Assembly (NCBI GenBank): GCA_004352715.1
Contig: SCFE01000095.1
Location: forward strand, 1,255,628-1,319,627
Source of the DNA: Hofstenia miamia
Lineage: Eukaryota > Xenacoelomorpha > Acoela
DNA: 64,000 nt
Reading direction: 5' to 3'
How positions within the stretch are numbered: position 1 is the stretch's first letter; every line of letters begins with the position of its first letter. Both the position numbers and the translations under genes were made by a program. The notes beneath the pieces were generated by a model. That model saw nothing but the letters and a program-made list of their open reading frames with translations, made no database searches and had not been told where the DNA came from. Shown here piece by piece: positions 35,996 through 49,994 of this stretch.

Positions 35996-36325
35996 TTAAT
36001 AATTTTTGGTAATACTAAACATCTGTGTACTGGTAAGAACCGGCAATATGCGTGCAGTTAGGCGGCCATCAAATCTTTCACCCGCATGCCAAAATTCTAA
36101 AATCATGACGCAGAACACCTTGCATATCATGAAAATAAATTTAACTTGAGCAAGTGCTATATAGTTTTGCTGTGTAACCGCTATATTATGCTTGAGGATA
36201 ATGGACAGACCATATTTTTTTCTCTGCTTCCAAAACACCTTTAGACATTGAGCTAGGAGTGCCAAACAATACTTTTCATGTGTATTCATTGCATCACTGA
36301 CGAATATAATAAATAAAGTGTTCAA
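35996..36325 (-). CDS. Hypothetical 109-codon frame upstream of the non-LTR element
   Basis: The longest unbroken frame in this part starts at an ATG at 36325 and stops at 35996. The first half is unremarkable. The second half, ending in the run FWHAGERFDGRLTARILPVL, comes from a G+C-richer patch (GGCGGCCATCAAATC on the plus strand) and looks more protein-like. It lies on the same strand as, and immediately 5' of, the probable ORF1, so it could be the start of that element. In DNA this A+T-rich, one frame of this length is expected by chance in a window of this size. No family is recognised. Confidence 0.2.
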   Translation of the reverse strand: MNTLFIIFVSDAMNTHEKYCLALLAQCLKVFWKQRKKYGLSIILKHNIAVTQQNYIALAQVKFIFMICKVFCVMILEFWHAGERFDGRLTARILPVLTSTQMFSITKNY

Positions 36326-36329
36326 TTTG

Positions 36330-39300
36330 GTTTGTTACATTACTAACATCTCATTGGTTTGGAATTTTGAACCCAAATACCGAAGGAAAATATTTAGAAA
36401 GCAAGGTGAAATTTTCTTGGTGATCTTCTGTAGAGATTGCAACAAACATATTTCCTGTTTTACAAATTAAGCTGAGTATTTAATAGGGGGCAAGCCTACG
36501 CTGCTCACTAAATTAATGATGTTAATGCATGCTATTCAATAAATATTCTGTGTAATTATATTTAACGTTGGGTGGCGTCAAAGTGATTCTCAAAATACCT
36601 CTCTCTCTCAAAAAAACCTGCTCTTTTCTATGAAAAAAACATTTTTATAGTATTAAGTTCTTGCAAATGGCAAATTCTTGCATCTAATCAATTAATATCT
36701 CACCCTAGGAATTGTTTTGTACAGATTTCAAACAATTATTAAAGAAATTTAGAAATCTTTGGATATGGAAAATGAATAAATGCACTCCCATATAATCGTA
36801 AAAAAGTTTGGTAAAAATTATCATAAATACGTGAAGATATTAACCAATTTTTAATGAAAAAAATAATACTCAGATATTACTCATGTTTAAATCGCGCTTG
36901 ACAAAAACTAATCTCAAGTAGTTTATTTTTTGTATATAGACTGTCAAGCCCCGTCTAGGCGCGTAGTTTCGTGAAGACAGAGGTCGTTGCACCGCTGGGC
37001 GCAAATTTAAAACATAAATGAAAGAGGAAGCATTCTTAAACCTGCAGTGTATTCGGATTTTGGATATTTTCTATAATTCGTGAGTGATGTGCATTTAAAA
37101 TTTTTTTGAAAAACCATTGCAGACTTTAAACAATTCTTCGTTTAAGTGGAGCTAAATAACCTAAAAAAATTCCTTCTAGCATAAGTCTCCTAAACATTGA
37201 TGTGGGACTATGCCGTTGATACTGATTTATGGAGGTTGAGAGCTTCATATTATTTTCATAATACAAAATTCATTTATGCCGATTATCTAATGTTTACAAT
37301 GACCTACAACACATCCCAATAGAACTATTAAACATGTAGTGGTATACAAACATTGCCAGTTACTTTATAGCATTATATGTATGGTTATAAAACTCAAACA
37401 TGTTCAGGCCGATGCCCATGCCAGCTCAGAAGGAACAGAAAGGTTTTAATTATACATCTGTAGCGCTAATATTTATTCAGTGATAGTACTCATAAAATGA
37501 TTACTATTTTCTACTTCAGATATGGATTTATAATTTAGCGTTTAATTTAACTTTGAAAATACTCTTGTACATGTTTCTTTTAATAATATATTGAATTCAC
37601 CAGCGTTTTAAATTATAAAGATTTTCTATTCTGAATACAAATGTCTACATTCATGTCTCTATGCTTTAGCTGTGTTTAGATTTGGATACTTCAATTAAAA
37701 TAATATCAAAATAGTTTATATTTCCAGTATAACTCATGCATTATAAGACAGTGCTTACTAATGGTAAATAGTTTGAAGACAATTATTGGGATATTTCAGA
37801 TATAGTTAAGTACCGGAATTGCTTTGTTTGAATTTTGAGCAGTCAATATGAGAATGTTAAGTTAAGCTTAGGCAAGATGCAATTCATTTAGACTAGAGAT
37901 ACATAACATTTTGGATTTTATTGCTGGAATTTGCACTAGTTGATACATTGATATCGATATCTAAATCTATATCACAACGTTTCTATCAAATTTTAATGAA
38001 ACTCGTTCACAAGCTAACTGGGTTGTTAAGCTTTTAAGTAAGCTTAAAACATTGAAAGATCTTTTGAGCGTTTATGGGAAACGTGATGTTGTTTCATAAT
38101 ACGAGAGATTTGAATATTAACGACGGTAGTAGATCTTATACCCCAGCCAATTTTGGAAGCGAGGAAGGACATATGTGATGAGACTTTTCCAACAAACGCT
38201 TTTACGAATAAAATTGTTTCAGGACAAAGCTGCGATAAACTAATTTGAGGAAGACCATTTTTTGGAAATAATTTTTCCTACTAACTTTCAGAGTGTAAAA
38301 GTAAAATTTTAAATAATACGGCAATGGTACGCGCAAGGCAAGACTTAATATTATGTATTGTCTTGGGTACGCGTAATAAAGATCTTACAACGATAATAAA
38401 AAAAACATTTCACTCCATATATAATACATAAACCGCCTACGTTCTATTAAAATAAATAAAGCTCAATATAGGAAATTATTATTTTAATACGGAGTATACA
38501 TATTATTAATCTTTTATATCCTCTATCGTAACTACATGGTAATACTCCGTTTTGTTCACACTGCCAAACATTTTTCTCCAAAATTATCAAGAATTTTGAA
38601 AAACATTGAATATTAGCAGTAATTGTTGTTTAAGTAGAGTATGTTAACCTACCTACTTAACCCAAATTTTAAAACTTTGAAAAATCCTAAAAATATACAT
38701 TTTAAAATTTGTAGGAATACACGTTTAACAACTAATATTTTGACCGCACAAATGAAGGAAATGGGATTTGGAAATTTCTCAGGAAGAAAATTGCAAAATG
38801 AAATATATAGGGTGATATTTAACGAATGGATTTAAAAAATCTTTAATAACTCCATAATCCTTGGATTGTTTTTAAAGAACAAGGCATTAAAAAACATCTC
38901 AAAAAGTTCCAGTATTTCTAAATTGCTTTAATAAAACAATGTCTTTGAATGCACTGCCCGTTCTATAATAAAAACAATAATTGGCAAACTGCTCATAATT
39001 GCATTACACTGGTGAAAATGATAAAAAAATTATGAAATGATGAAAAAATGTTACACAAACGAATTTTTAATATTTTACAGCATTTTTAGCTTCAACAAGC
39101 TTTGCAGCAGCTTTCACGTCTAGTTCCAATTAGCAGTTCTTTCCAAAATTGCAATATTTCCAAAAAGCTATATTTAAAAAGTATGTAAGTAAAACTATTA
39201 TTTTTCAAAACTATGCAATATGTTCTCTAAAAATTTCTTACAAAATGCTTCTTAACCAATATGAACAGAAATTTCCATGGGTAACCTCATTCTCAAGATG

Positions 39301-42300
39301 CCAATCAGAAATATTTATCTCCCATAATCTAAGCAATCTACAAAAAATTGACTTGATTTAGCTGAACTACCGTAGTCATTAATAAATCTTGTGTTCTTGA
39401 GTTAATACTATATTATTTATGTCATCTATAGCAGTTGTATGTCATTGATCTAATTAAATCCATCAAACCAGTATACTATATGACGGTTATATTCCTGCGT
39501 GACATGCATGCAATTCACTTCATTAAACTTTAAAAATATTGTTACATTGTGTTCATATACAAATATGGCAATTTCAACATGATTAAGATTTTGAAAAATA
39601 ATAATTATATGTATGACATAGTAACATATTCATCAATTTTTTAGGTAAGTCATTATTCTTGGATGAACTTTTGTCATATCTTTTTGTCAATCAAATTTTA
39701 CAACATTCAGAACAAGCGCTTTCCAATAAATGAAACGGAAATGACATCCAATTAGATGAAGTCAGTTTTCACCTGATTAATCACCAGTTAGTCACGCCGT
39801 GTTGTCAAAGAATGAAATCTTCCGCTCATTACATACTGGAAATTGAAATAACGTAAATCAGGCAGACAACCATATGGATTACATGTATTTCCTCAATGTA
39901 AAAGCAGATAAACGAAATAGGCATTATATGATAACTGGATGTTGGGATTTATATTTCCATATATCATCCTTGGCCTAGAGTATACATTAAGCATTTGTTG
40001 TGCGCAGATTACCAAAATGGCAGCAATTTTTCAATCATTTTCAACATTCAGCCTATTACTGGCATACAAAAATGCCAAAATTACTAAAATATATCAACAT
40101 ATGATAATAGATATTCCGAATCATTGAAATTCAGTTCAAATTCTATATTTTGGAATGCTAGATCCAATGAAAATACACACTATAATTTTTTCAATCTAGC
40201 CATTAAATTGAAAATTTTGCCTAAGTAACCTAACACATTGCATTTGACAGTTTTTGTCAATAGATTGGCAATTTTAATTTATAATGTGTGTAATTGAGAT
40301 GGGAAACAAAAAATATCAACTTGCATAATGCTAACATTGAAAAAAATTAAGCCAAAGTCTTGCAGTGTGACTGTGCCAAAAATTTTCACTAACTACAAGG
40401 GTTAACAGGCTTGCTTAACAGATACACCACTTTGCCATTTGTAAAATCTCATTCACCCCCTCATTTCCAACAATTGCAAATCCCCTGTTGGTGGCCATTA
40501 TGGATATACAATATTCGGGCATCTCAAATGTCTTAATTCACCCCCTTAAATCCCGAATAGGGAATGTGATGATCTCAATCAAGATTTCAAGGAATAAATT
40601 CAGAGATTACTTGTATTCAACATCAGCAAAATCTAAATTGCTTAAAAATAGAAAGCTAAATTTAATGAACGTTAGATGATATTAGAGGTTGCAAGATTCT
40701 CATCTAAGGAAGGCACCAAATTAGATATGGAGACCTGAAAGATAAACATCCTTAAAGTATTAGAAAAAGAAGGAGGTCCACTCACTTGTCCATAGGACAT
40801 TTAGAAATTTATGTAGAGTGAATATAGCGAAGAAACGATGAAGAAACGAATGATGAATGAAGGAGCATACAAAGGTACTTTTAACAGGCCGATTCCTTAC
40901 ATGAAGAATGACTATGATTGTAATAGCCAAACATTGCAAACTAGTGAATATGGAGCAAAATTGAAGATTTTTTCTTGGTTAAAAATTGAGATGTCACAGG
41001 ATTTTCATTGGCATATTAGATATATTCTTTACATTGAATAGTGCATATATTTTTTGCTTTCATAACAACTTTTACGCTTTGATTCAAAAATTTTTAACGT
41101 AATTGTATATACAGAAGTTTCATTGAACAGATTTACTTTCGAAATCACTATTTAATGTTGCATTGGATGTCTATGATTAAATTTTTTTTTTTGAAAATAC
41201 AATTTACGTTAGCTTTTGATTTTGAATTCCTCAAATTTAGAAGTATACTGAATGAAAAATGTAAAAAATGCAATTAAAATCTCTAAGCATTTGCTTTGTT
41301 ACTTTTTGTAACTTCATTTTTTCTAGATGATTTTCATCATAATTGAATATAATTTAGGTTCCAGTTCCATTTTCGAAATTTTAAATTTGTATAAAAATTC
41401 TATAAAAAATATATATTTGACTATCTACGCCCCCTTTTGCCGTCACTCGAAATTTATTATTCTTTATTAGGTATCAAATTGAATAAATACATAGATTCTG
41501 ATCTTAGACCAAATTATAATTTATGTCAAATTTGACAACAGTTTAAATTCAAATCAATAGCATGGAGGAAATTACTAGCTAAATTTAGTTCATTGAATGC
41601 AAAAAAATAATGGCTCAATAATTTGGCATACATAAAAAATCACTAGAATGCTTAAAAATATTATCGGAAATATTCCTTGTTCTGCATAGGATTTATTTAA
41701 TGAGATATATTTTGTAATTGTAAGGATGAGTCTTCCATCGGGTTGTAAAAAATATAAAAACTTGAATAACAGTGCATTTCCACGAACGAAATATTTTACC
41801 ATTTTAATAATATTCCAACAAACAACTAAAGCAAAATTAAATTATATTTTATTCAATAAATTTGTTGACTTTTACACTAACGTGCTCAGCGCCTGTCTTA
41901 TTGAACAAGCGAAATAAATTTCCAAAAACTTCTGTAATTTCTAGAATTGATACAAAGCAATAGCCATGATTAAAACTGAAGTACGCTAAATTTTGCTAAT
42001 GGCTTCATTGACAATGCTCAGTGAATTGTCTAGAAAGAGATTATGGTTTTGGTTTGCGTGGTAATTTGTTTGAAATAGCAATATAAGTAAGCATACATCC
42101 ACCGGCCGCACTTTCCGATTCTCAAGCTTTGATGAAATATGCGTTCATTATTTGCAGTTAGAAGGATAGTTGACCACCATTAGATTCAATACATTACTAA
42201 TTTACTCATAGCCTCACCCATGCAGCAAACATTCCATTTTTGATTTGAGTAGTATTTGCAAATTTTTATAAAAACCAATCCTGGACAGACGATATAAAAT

Positions 42301-45300
42301 CTTAAAACAAATAAATTTTTGTGAATGGTAAATATCCAGTATTGTCAATCTGGAAAAGCTATTTTTCCGATCTATTAATTTTGGAATTTCTGATCCATCT
42401 CTTGAGTCAGGTAATTTTAGGTTGAGTTGACGCATTGGTTTCTTTATTTAGGAAAGTTTTTATCTGTCATTTAAGCGTCTAACTATAATACAAAATGTAA
42501 GAAGTAATTTTTTGGCAAATGGTGAAATACTTTTAGGATGGAATTCCGAAATTTTCGTGGGGAATTATTTGTTCAAAGGGCTTTGAATGAAACTGCTACT
42601 AATTACTAATATAATATATATATACCAAGATCTTAACATATTTCTATGGAGAGACGTCCAATTTAATATATGCAAACCGATTAAAAATTAATTTTGTTTT
42701 CGTAACTAAGCAGCTAACGTTCCTATATCATTTTGTAGTTTTCCATAGAATTGTTGATAATATTTTCAAAACAACAGTCAAAGTTTTTAACCAATTACGA
42801 ATTGGCCTTTTGTAACATTGAATTTTTAGTATGCAATCGGATTTAACAATGTTCACAACCATAAAATTTTGAGGAATATATAAATTCTCAATTGCTTACC
42901 TATTAACAACCTTAAAACTTATAGAAAATGCTCACAGAATAAAAAAACTAACAATTATTTCCAATGAATCAGAAAGCGATAAAACAAACAATTGTTAAAA
43001 TATTAAGCAAACCATTCGCTTAACCCAAAGATTGCAAAGCTGGTAAAATTGGCTACAACTGATATTGGTGTATAAACTTTTGATAGTAGAACTGCTTTTT
43101 ATTGAAAATTTTCTGAATATTGATTAATTGTTTAAACATTAAGCAAATATGCTGTTGCCGAGGTAAATGGCGGTCTACTCACATTCAACCTGGTGTAAAC
43201 AAAAAATAAACATTGTAGACCTTTCAAAATTTTTCAATTTGAAGGTTTTAAAGGATTGGGTGCATTTATATTATAAAATTAGAGAAAACAGATATTAATT
43301 TAATTCTGAATGTTGAATTTTTACTGCAAAATATGATATAATAATTGCAATAAGATAAAGTTTTCATGAAATTTTAGCTAGTCAAATATCTACAAACGTC
43401 TACCATTGATCTGTACGCACAACATTTTTATGGTTTCAGACAGAATCGCAAAAAATGATATGAACAAAAAATCATTACGATTTAATATATATTACGAAAT
43501 TTACTAGGGAAAATCATTTCAATTACATGTTGAAATCAAAGTTTTAAAATAAATAAAAATAAAAAAATTCATATGGAAAGTAATTTTATAAGAAATTAGA
43601 ATTTTCCTCTTGATATTCAAATTTATTAAATTATTTCGATAAAAATATTGCTTCTGGCATAAAAATTTTAAAATTTCGATGTATTGAAAGCTATAATATG
43701 CAGAGAGTTCATTAAAAATTGATAAACATGCTCAGCTAAGCACTAACTGAAAAATGTTTGCAATTATCAAATTATTTGTAAAAGATATAAGAGAATTTGA
43801 ATTAATGATAAAGTAAAAATGAAATATATTTCTTTTATGCTTTAATACTGAAAATGAAAACATCAAAGTGCTTAATACAAAATATCAAAATGTTGCATGT
43901 CAATCTATTTCAAAAATAGCACAAATTGTTTTGTTTCAAAATATATAGCAATAGCACAGGCTAAGGGGAACGGAAGAGAATTACTTGAGCTATTTTTAAT
44001 ACTGAATGTACAGACATTGTGCATATTGTATGCTGCATAATATTTAAGTCATAGGTGCAGTATATGAAATACATTATGTTGAATTGATATTCACACTACT
44101 AAATGTATATACCACACGAAATTACACCAGTACATTGTTCTTGCTAATTTTCTATTTTTACTTAACCAAGATTTGAACGAATAGGCAAATTAACATTATC
44201 AGTTCCAACGAATTAATTAGTCCCAATAAGTAAACAATCAGTCTTGACGGTTTCACGTAACCATAATTTCGTCAGATCTTGCTTGGCACACGTCAACCAA
44301 AATTAGAAATAATTGATTGCAATTAATAATGATGAGTAAGATTGAACTACTAATTCTTCAAACCAATAAGTTATACTATATTTATAATTAATTGCCATTT
44401 ATAATAACCAAACGAATTCTTTTAACACAAAAAACGTGCAGGTACATATACTACTAATTATGCTAATAATCTCATTGAATTTGTTGTTTTTAGAAATTTT
44501 GCTTCTATTCCATAATTTTCACATTTGAAACATCAGACGTAAATATATTCTCAAGGAGTAATCGTTTTTCTAATGTTAATGCCGCTTAAAAAAGATTAGA
44601 GTGTTTTTAGTCACTATAAAGATTCCTATAATTTTCCAAGTAGCATGAATCTCTGTGATGTTTACAGTTGTGTATTTGTGTGTTATACATACCAGCAGAT
44701 TAATAGCAAATTATCAAGCAAATTTTTGTTCCCAGTATTTATATTCATCGTTGTAATACCATTTTTAGTGATCTACAGCAATTCTATAAAAAAAGTACAA
44801 CAAAATAGGTAAATGGAACACGCATCTGCATCACTATTTAAAAAAAAATAAAGTTTATATTCTATTGATTGCTCTTGAAAATCTAATGACATTCTATTGG
44901 TTTTTTTCAAGAAATTTCATTGATTTGATTTCAATTCATGCTTAAATATAGTATCAAATTCAGCTATGATTTATATACTGTATATATATATATAAATTGA
45001 TGAGCATGGCATTGAGAAAAATATAAATAAGATCGTATTGCCTTCACAGAAAATAGCCGTAATTTTAGTGATATACAACCTTTGTTTGAGCTTCTAAACA
45101 TTTTAACATCGAGATCACAAAAATGATTAACTACAATAATTCACAGCTTCAAATTATTACGCAATTAAAAAATCTTAGCATTAAAATAGATAACGACTTG
45201 AACTGGAAATAAGAAGTATGTCAAATATTAAGTAAATCTTATGCTTCATTTCCTAATGTAGTATTTTTTAAATTTCCACTCATAAAAATAGAGATTTGCA

Positions 45301-47805
45301 AACTTATGTCAAATCGATTTACACTTCCTCTTCTTTACATTGGGTATCAGGAATTGCTGTGAACAACCGGAAATCAGTACAAAAACCACTCAAATTATTT
45401 TCTAAACTTGAAAAAACTAATGAAAACATAAAGTGTGGAAAGAAAATGTAACCTTCAACATCCTTTTCCATACAATGCAACGAAAAATTGGTCGTTTCAA
45501 AATTTATAATAATTTTATATATAATCAATAAATATGGAATACATCTGAAATGAAATGCGTCGGGCATAGAAAAGAGTTGAAATTCATTACCAGTAAAGTA
45601 GACAGGAGAGCATGATTTGCAACATTGATTTTTTTGGTTAAATCAAAAAATACTTCCTCAAAAAATAAAAAATGTAATTCACTAAAGTTGCGAGATATAC
45701 ATAAATTACGTTTTTCAAAATGTTGAAAGTTATTTAGAGCTTCACCCATTCTTGTTGACTCAACTGAAAAATTGCTAAATACAAAATCAATACCTATACT
45801 TCACCAAATTTTCTTTAAAAAATATATAGAAGTTTACTGTTAAAGACAATTATTTAGATCAACAATAATAAACAAACAACAACCAAAATAAAAATCTGTC
45901 ATGGCCTATAACATTTTAGATTAATGAATGAATGACTGCTGGGAGCATTATTTTCCAGTAGCAGCTTAAATTACCACACTTAACTATATATATGTATATA
46001 TATATATATATAACTGCTTAGGCAATCAACCACAATTATTAAGTCACAGAACCAAAGCCAAGAAAACTTACATGCAAGCTCTAACATGTTTGAAATGAAA
46101 TTGATTTGCAAACTAAAATGTTGGCAATATTTTATATTATATGAAAAGCATTATAACATTCATCAATTTTTAGAACACATGCTTACAAATGAAACTGAAA
46201 TGAACAACTCTTGTGAAATAAAACGAGGTTTTGACAACTTTGGTATTCATGATTTTTGAACTGGTCTAATTTGGTACTAATTTCTTTGCTAGAATGAAAC
46301 AGTTAGTACATATAAACACCATTTTCTACATTTCATATCGCATATGTTGTATTATCGTATGCCGATTGTGCGATTATTACATTGAAACTAACCTGCAGCA
46401 GTTACGACACACCAAAAACATTTTTATAGGAAGAATCTAGAACAATTAGGTAAGCTCAATCAAGTTAAAAAGCAGTTTGCCTTTGAATGATGTACCATAA
46501 TTTTCAAGATCGGAAATTATCTACGATTTTCCAAAAATACACAATTTACGTAAAATGATTCAAGTTTTTTAAAAACAATATTATTTAAAAAATGTTATGT
46601 TAATTTTAAAAAATTACTCGAAAATTTAAACACTGAAATTTATTAGCTGACGGTTGCTATAGGAACACAAAAATGCATTTCTCGCAACTTTAAAAAATAT
46701 TGCAAAGTACATTGTCTTTTCTAAAAAAATTCTTAAGAGAACTGATGAAAATTATATTATAAATGAGATATAGAAATAAATGAGAAACAAGTAAATGATT
46801 TGTAATAAGAAATAAAAAAAATAAAATCGTTAAATCAAACTGTGTTCGTTCTTTGTATTCAAAATAATTGAAAAAATATATTATTCAAAATTTCATTTTG
46901 TAATCAATCAAAATAAGGACTTTGCCGCATCTAAGCGTCTAAGCAAATCAATTAAAGATGGTTGATATATTAACCAAAATTTGCAAACAGGCGCGGATTG
47001 GGCAATATTTTTTAAGTGCTCAATTGCCTATGTCTTAGATTAACTGTACCCGAAAATGCTCACATTTTTGGAAATTATTCATTATCCGTCCTCGTACCGC
47101 AATTTCTTAGACGACACCTTCTATCCTTCAAAAGTTAAGATCAAATTGGAATTTTTGGGTTTTTCAACGAAAATGAGAAGAGGAACATAGTGAATCATGA
47201 TAATGAAGGCACATACATGTACTAGCTCAGAAGACATAGTGATTTGAATTTTTATATAAAATTATTTAAGGAAGTTTGGATTTAGAATATTTTCTTTTCG
47301 AATTCTTGAGAAACAATCTAACGTTTTCTGTATAATAAATGTTAATCAAACATTCTCTAATGAATTGAAGTAGATCCATCAGGTTCAAGTATCCATTCAA
47401 TGAGATAGACTACGCGAGTACATAGGAAAGTTTCGGATACCTTTTAATTAAGTTTTTGTTTACATTCGTGTTTATTATTCATTGTTCAATGAAAATATTT
47501 CAAATGTAATTTAAATAAAGTTTAGTTTTACAAAACAAATAACCTCCTTAACCTCCTTGAACTAGAACCTGTGTCTTTTTTGTTACAAACTATATTCAAA
47601 ATCAAATGTCAGATTGCCGAAATTCGGTGCATAAAGAAAATATCAAATATATAAATTAACCCTTTCTTGCATAGAACTTATTATTTCAAGCCAGAACCAT
47701 AAAATTGAAAATATACATGTATTTTAGGATTATTAGACACAACTATCTCAGTGCCATCTGATGGTCATACACTATACTAGAAATTGTAACGTTTGTGTCA
47801 AAAAT
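36330..47805. other. Long unassigned A+T-rich stretch
   Basis: About 11.5 kb without a supportable gene. All frames are under 75 codons and A+T-driven. A G+C-richer patch at 36945-37005 (CCCCGTCTAGGCGCGTAG, GTTGCACCGCTGGGCGC) has no open frame or inverted partner. Short TA runs lie near 42610, 44980 and 45985. No splice-flanked exon was noticed. Confidence 0.4.
45985..46012. repeat. (TA)n microsatellite with one TG interruption
   Basis: TATATATATGTATATATATA-type tract. Confidence 0.9.
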
Positions 47806-47810
47806 GATAT

Positions 47811-48344
47811 ACCGTATTTACCCGTGTATAAGCCGCATCCGTAGATAAGCCGCACCCCGAGTTTGGGAGAAGATTTTTAAGAAAAAAAGTTTTTTGAGCA
47901 ATATAAAAATTCACAAGCACTGAATCAACGAAACATATTTATTTACATTATTCAGATACTTTTTACAAATTTGAAGAAAAGAAACCTGCATTTCCGCGAT
48001 TTATTGTCTATCTTAATACATTAAGTAAAACTATAAACCTATATAAATCTTGTAAAGGATGCTGATCTAAATTGCTCTTGATATTTGCATGCACATTATT
48101 TCTAAACTAACAATACATTCTAATACTTTAATATTGTTTTATTTTTAATAAATTAATTGTTTGTCTTTTAGACAAGAATATTACTTTACTTTAATGTATA
48201 TTACAGCAAGATCTCGTACTTTAGTTTACAATGTATGTGCAAATTAGGTGTCTTCGCCAGGTTTTTTTGTAGATAAGCCGCACCCTCGCTTTGGGAGCAA
48301 TTTTTCGTGGAAAAAGGTGCGGCTTATACACGGGTGAATACGGT
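47811..48344. mobile_element. MITE with ACCGTATTTACCCGTGTATA ends
   Basis: The left end ACCGTATTTACCCGTGTATA continues AGCCGCA. It faces the inverted right end TGCGGCTTATACACGGGTGA followed by ATACGGT, with about 27 of 29 bases complementary. A subterminal block, GTAGATAAGCCGCACCC followed by a GGGAG word, occurs near both ends (47841 and 48271) in the same orientation. The 534-bp interior is A+T-rich and non-coding. Repeats with a CCGTATTTAC...TATAAGCCGCAC terminus are common in animal genomes. The superfamily cannot be assigned here because no target duplication longer than a base is evident. Confidence 0.85.
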
Positions 48345-48349
48345 AACCA

Positions 48350-49425
48350 GTACAGATGAAAGTGTTTGGGAGATTCCTAGGCCTAAAAACTGGTAACATA
48401 TATAACAGGAATGCAAAAAAAGGTTAACTTCTTATTTAAAAAAAAAATTCACTATGAATAACTTAAAAATGTTCACAAACAAGATTTCAATGAAAAGTCC
48501 TTAAGCATCATTGTCGAAATTGATCAAAGAGGAAACTTTTGGCGAACTCGAAATAGCAACGATCCGATTTATAAATAAACACCAATGCTCTTAGTTTGAA
48601 TAATGAAATAGAAAATACGATTTTCCAGACTCGTTGGTGACATGGTAATTAAGAGATTTTGCGCTTTGTTTTTAAATTAATTGTTGTTTTTGTCAACTGT
48701 AATTATTTTTTGAAGTATGATTACTTGAGCTATGCTGCTGACTCTACTACCAGCAATTCTAATGAACTCAAGTCTAGATAGACAAAAACTATAAAACTTT
48801 TTACTTTTAGAATTTAAGAGAATACTACGTTTTATATATTACATAGTCTTACTTAAAAATGATACCAGCGAAATTATAAAAAGATAAATACATACTTATG
48901 CATATGACTTTTTTACTTTGTAAAAATTTCATTTAAATGAAAAAAATTCGGTTTCAATTTTGTTAGGGGAGGCCCTTACACTCCCAATTTTTTTGCGCGA
49001 AATATTCATCTTGCAATAATTTCGAGAACAATATTGAGAGCAGATTGATAAAATAGAATAATTCAAAAGCAATTACCTACATCCAACTAAAACAAGGCAA
49101 TAAAACAAAAACACGCACAAGCACGTTAATTAGATAACCAATACTAAGAATTACCAATTTTACGAACCTCTAAGCTCATTGAAATGTTTTGTTTTCCTTA
49201 ATATAAGCAGAAATTTCATCAAATAAAACAATGCTAATTATTACGACAAAGATTTTTTAAGCTTTAATACCAATAATTATATAGGAAATTAACATTTTGT
49301 AAATAATAGTTACACTAGCAGACATTACGTACTTTGACAACAAATTACACCAATTACTTGCTTGAAAGGATAATTATTTCTTCATTTATATCTAAACTGC
49401 AGTAAATCGCGATTAATTTATTGTG
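48350..49425. other. No feature seen
   Basis: A+T-rich without recognisable structure. Confidence 0.5.
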
Positions 49426-49426
49426 C

Positions 49427-49466
49427 ATATATATATATATATATATATATAGGTATATATATATAA
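49427..49466. repeat. (TA)n microsatellite
   Basis: A TA tract interrupted once by GG. Confidence 0.95.
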
Positions 49467-49624
49467 TCAGTCACTATATCTACATAATGTCAATTTTTTT
49501 AAAATTTATTTCTACGATGAAATTTTTTCTTCAATAATTACTACTTCAAAATGTTATCTAAATTTTGTAAGAAATCTAACTATATGCATTGAAGAATATT
49601 ACATAAGTTAATAAATAAAAGTGC

Positions 49625-49630
<6 letters not shown>

Positions 49631-49665
<35 letters not shown>

Positions 49666-49991
49666 NNNNNNNNNNNNNNNNNNNNNNNNNNNNNNNNNNN
49701 NNNNNNNNNNNNNNNNNNNNNNNNNNNNNNNNNNNNNNNNNNNNNNNNNNNNNNNNNNNNNNNNNNNNNNNNNNNNNNNNNNNNNNNNNNNNNNNNNNNN
49801 NNNNNNNNNNNNNNNNNNNNNNNNNNNNNNNNNNNNNNNNNNNNNNNNNNNNNNNNNNNNNNNNNNNNNNNNNNNNNNNNNNNNNNNNNNNNNNNNNNNN
49901 NNNNNNNNNNNNNNNNNNNNNNNNNNNNNNNNNNNNNNNNNNNNNNNNNNNNNNNNNNNNNNNNNNTATATATATATATATATATATATAT
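49631..49991. other. Assembly gap (301 N) inside a TA tract
   Basis: Ns fill 49666-49966. Pure AT dinucleotides flank both sides (49631-49665 and 49967-49991), so the missing sequence is probably more of the same microsatellite or an unresolved repeat. The isoleucine-tyrosine reading frames across it are artefacts. Confidence 0.95.
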
Positions 49992-49994
49992 AGT

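Noticed and set aside
36945-37005. GC-rich patch considered as a tRNA or SINE head
   Set aside because: No A or B box arrangement and no cloverleaf could be formed by inspection.
38486-38552. AATACGGAGTAT / AATACTCCGTTT inverted pair
   Set aside because: Only about nine bases pair. Too short to call an element.
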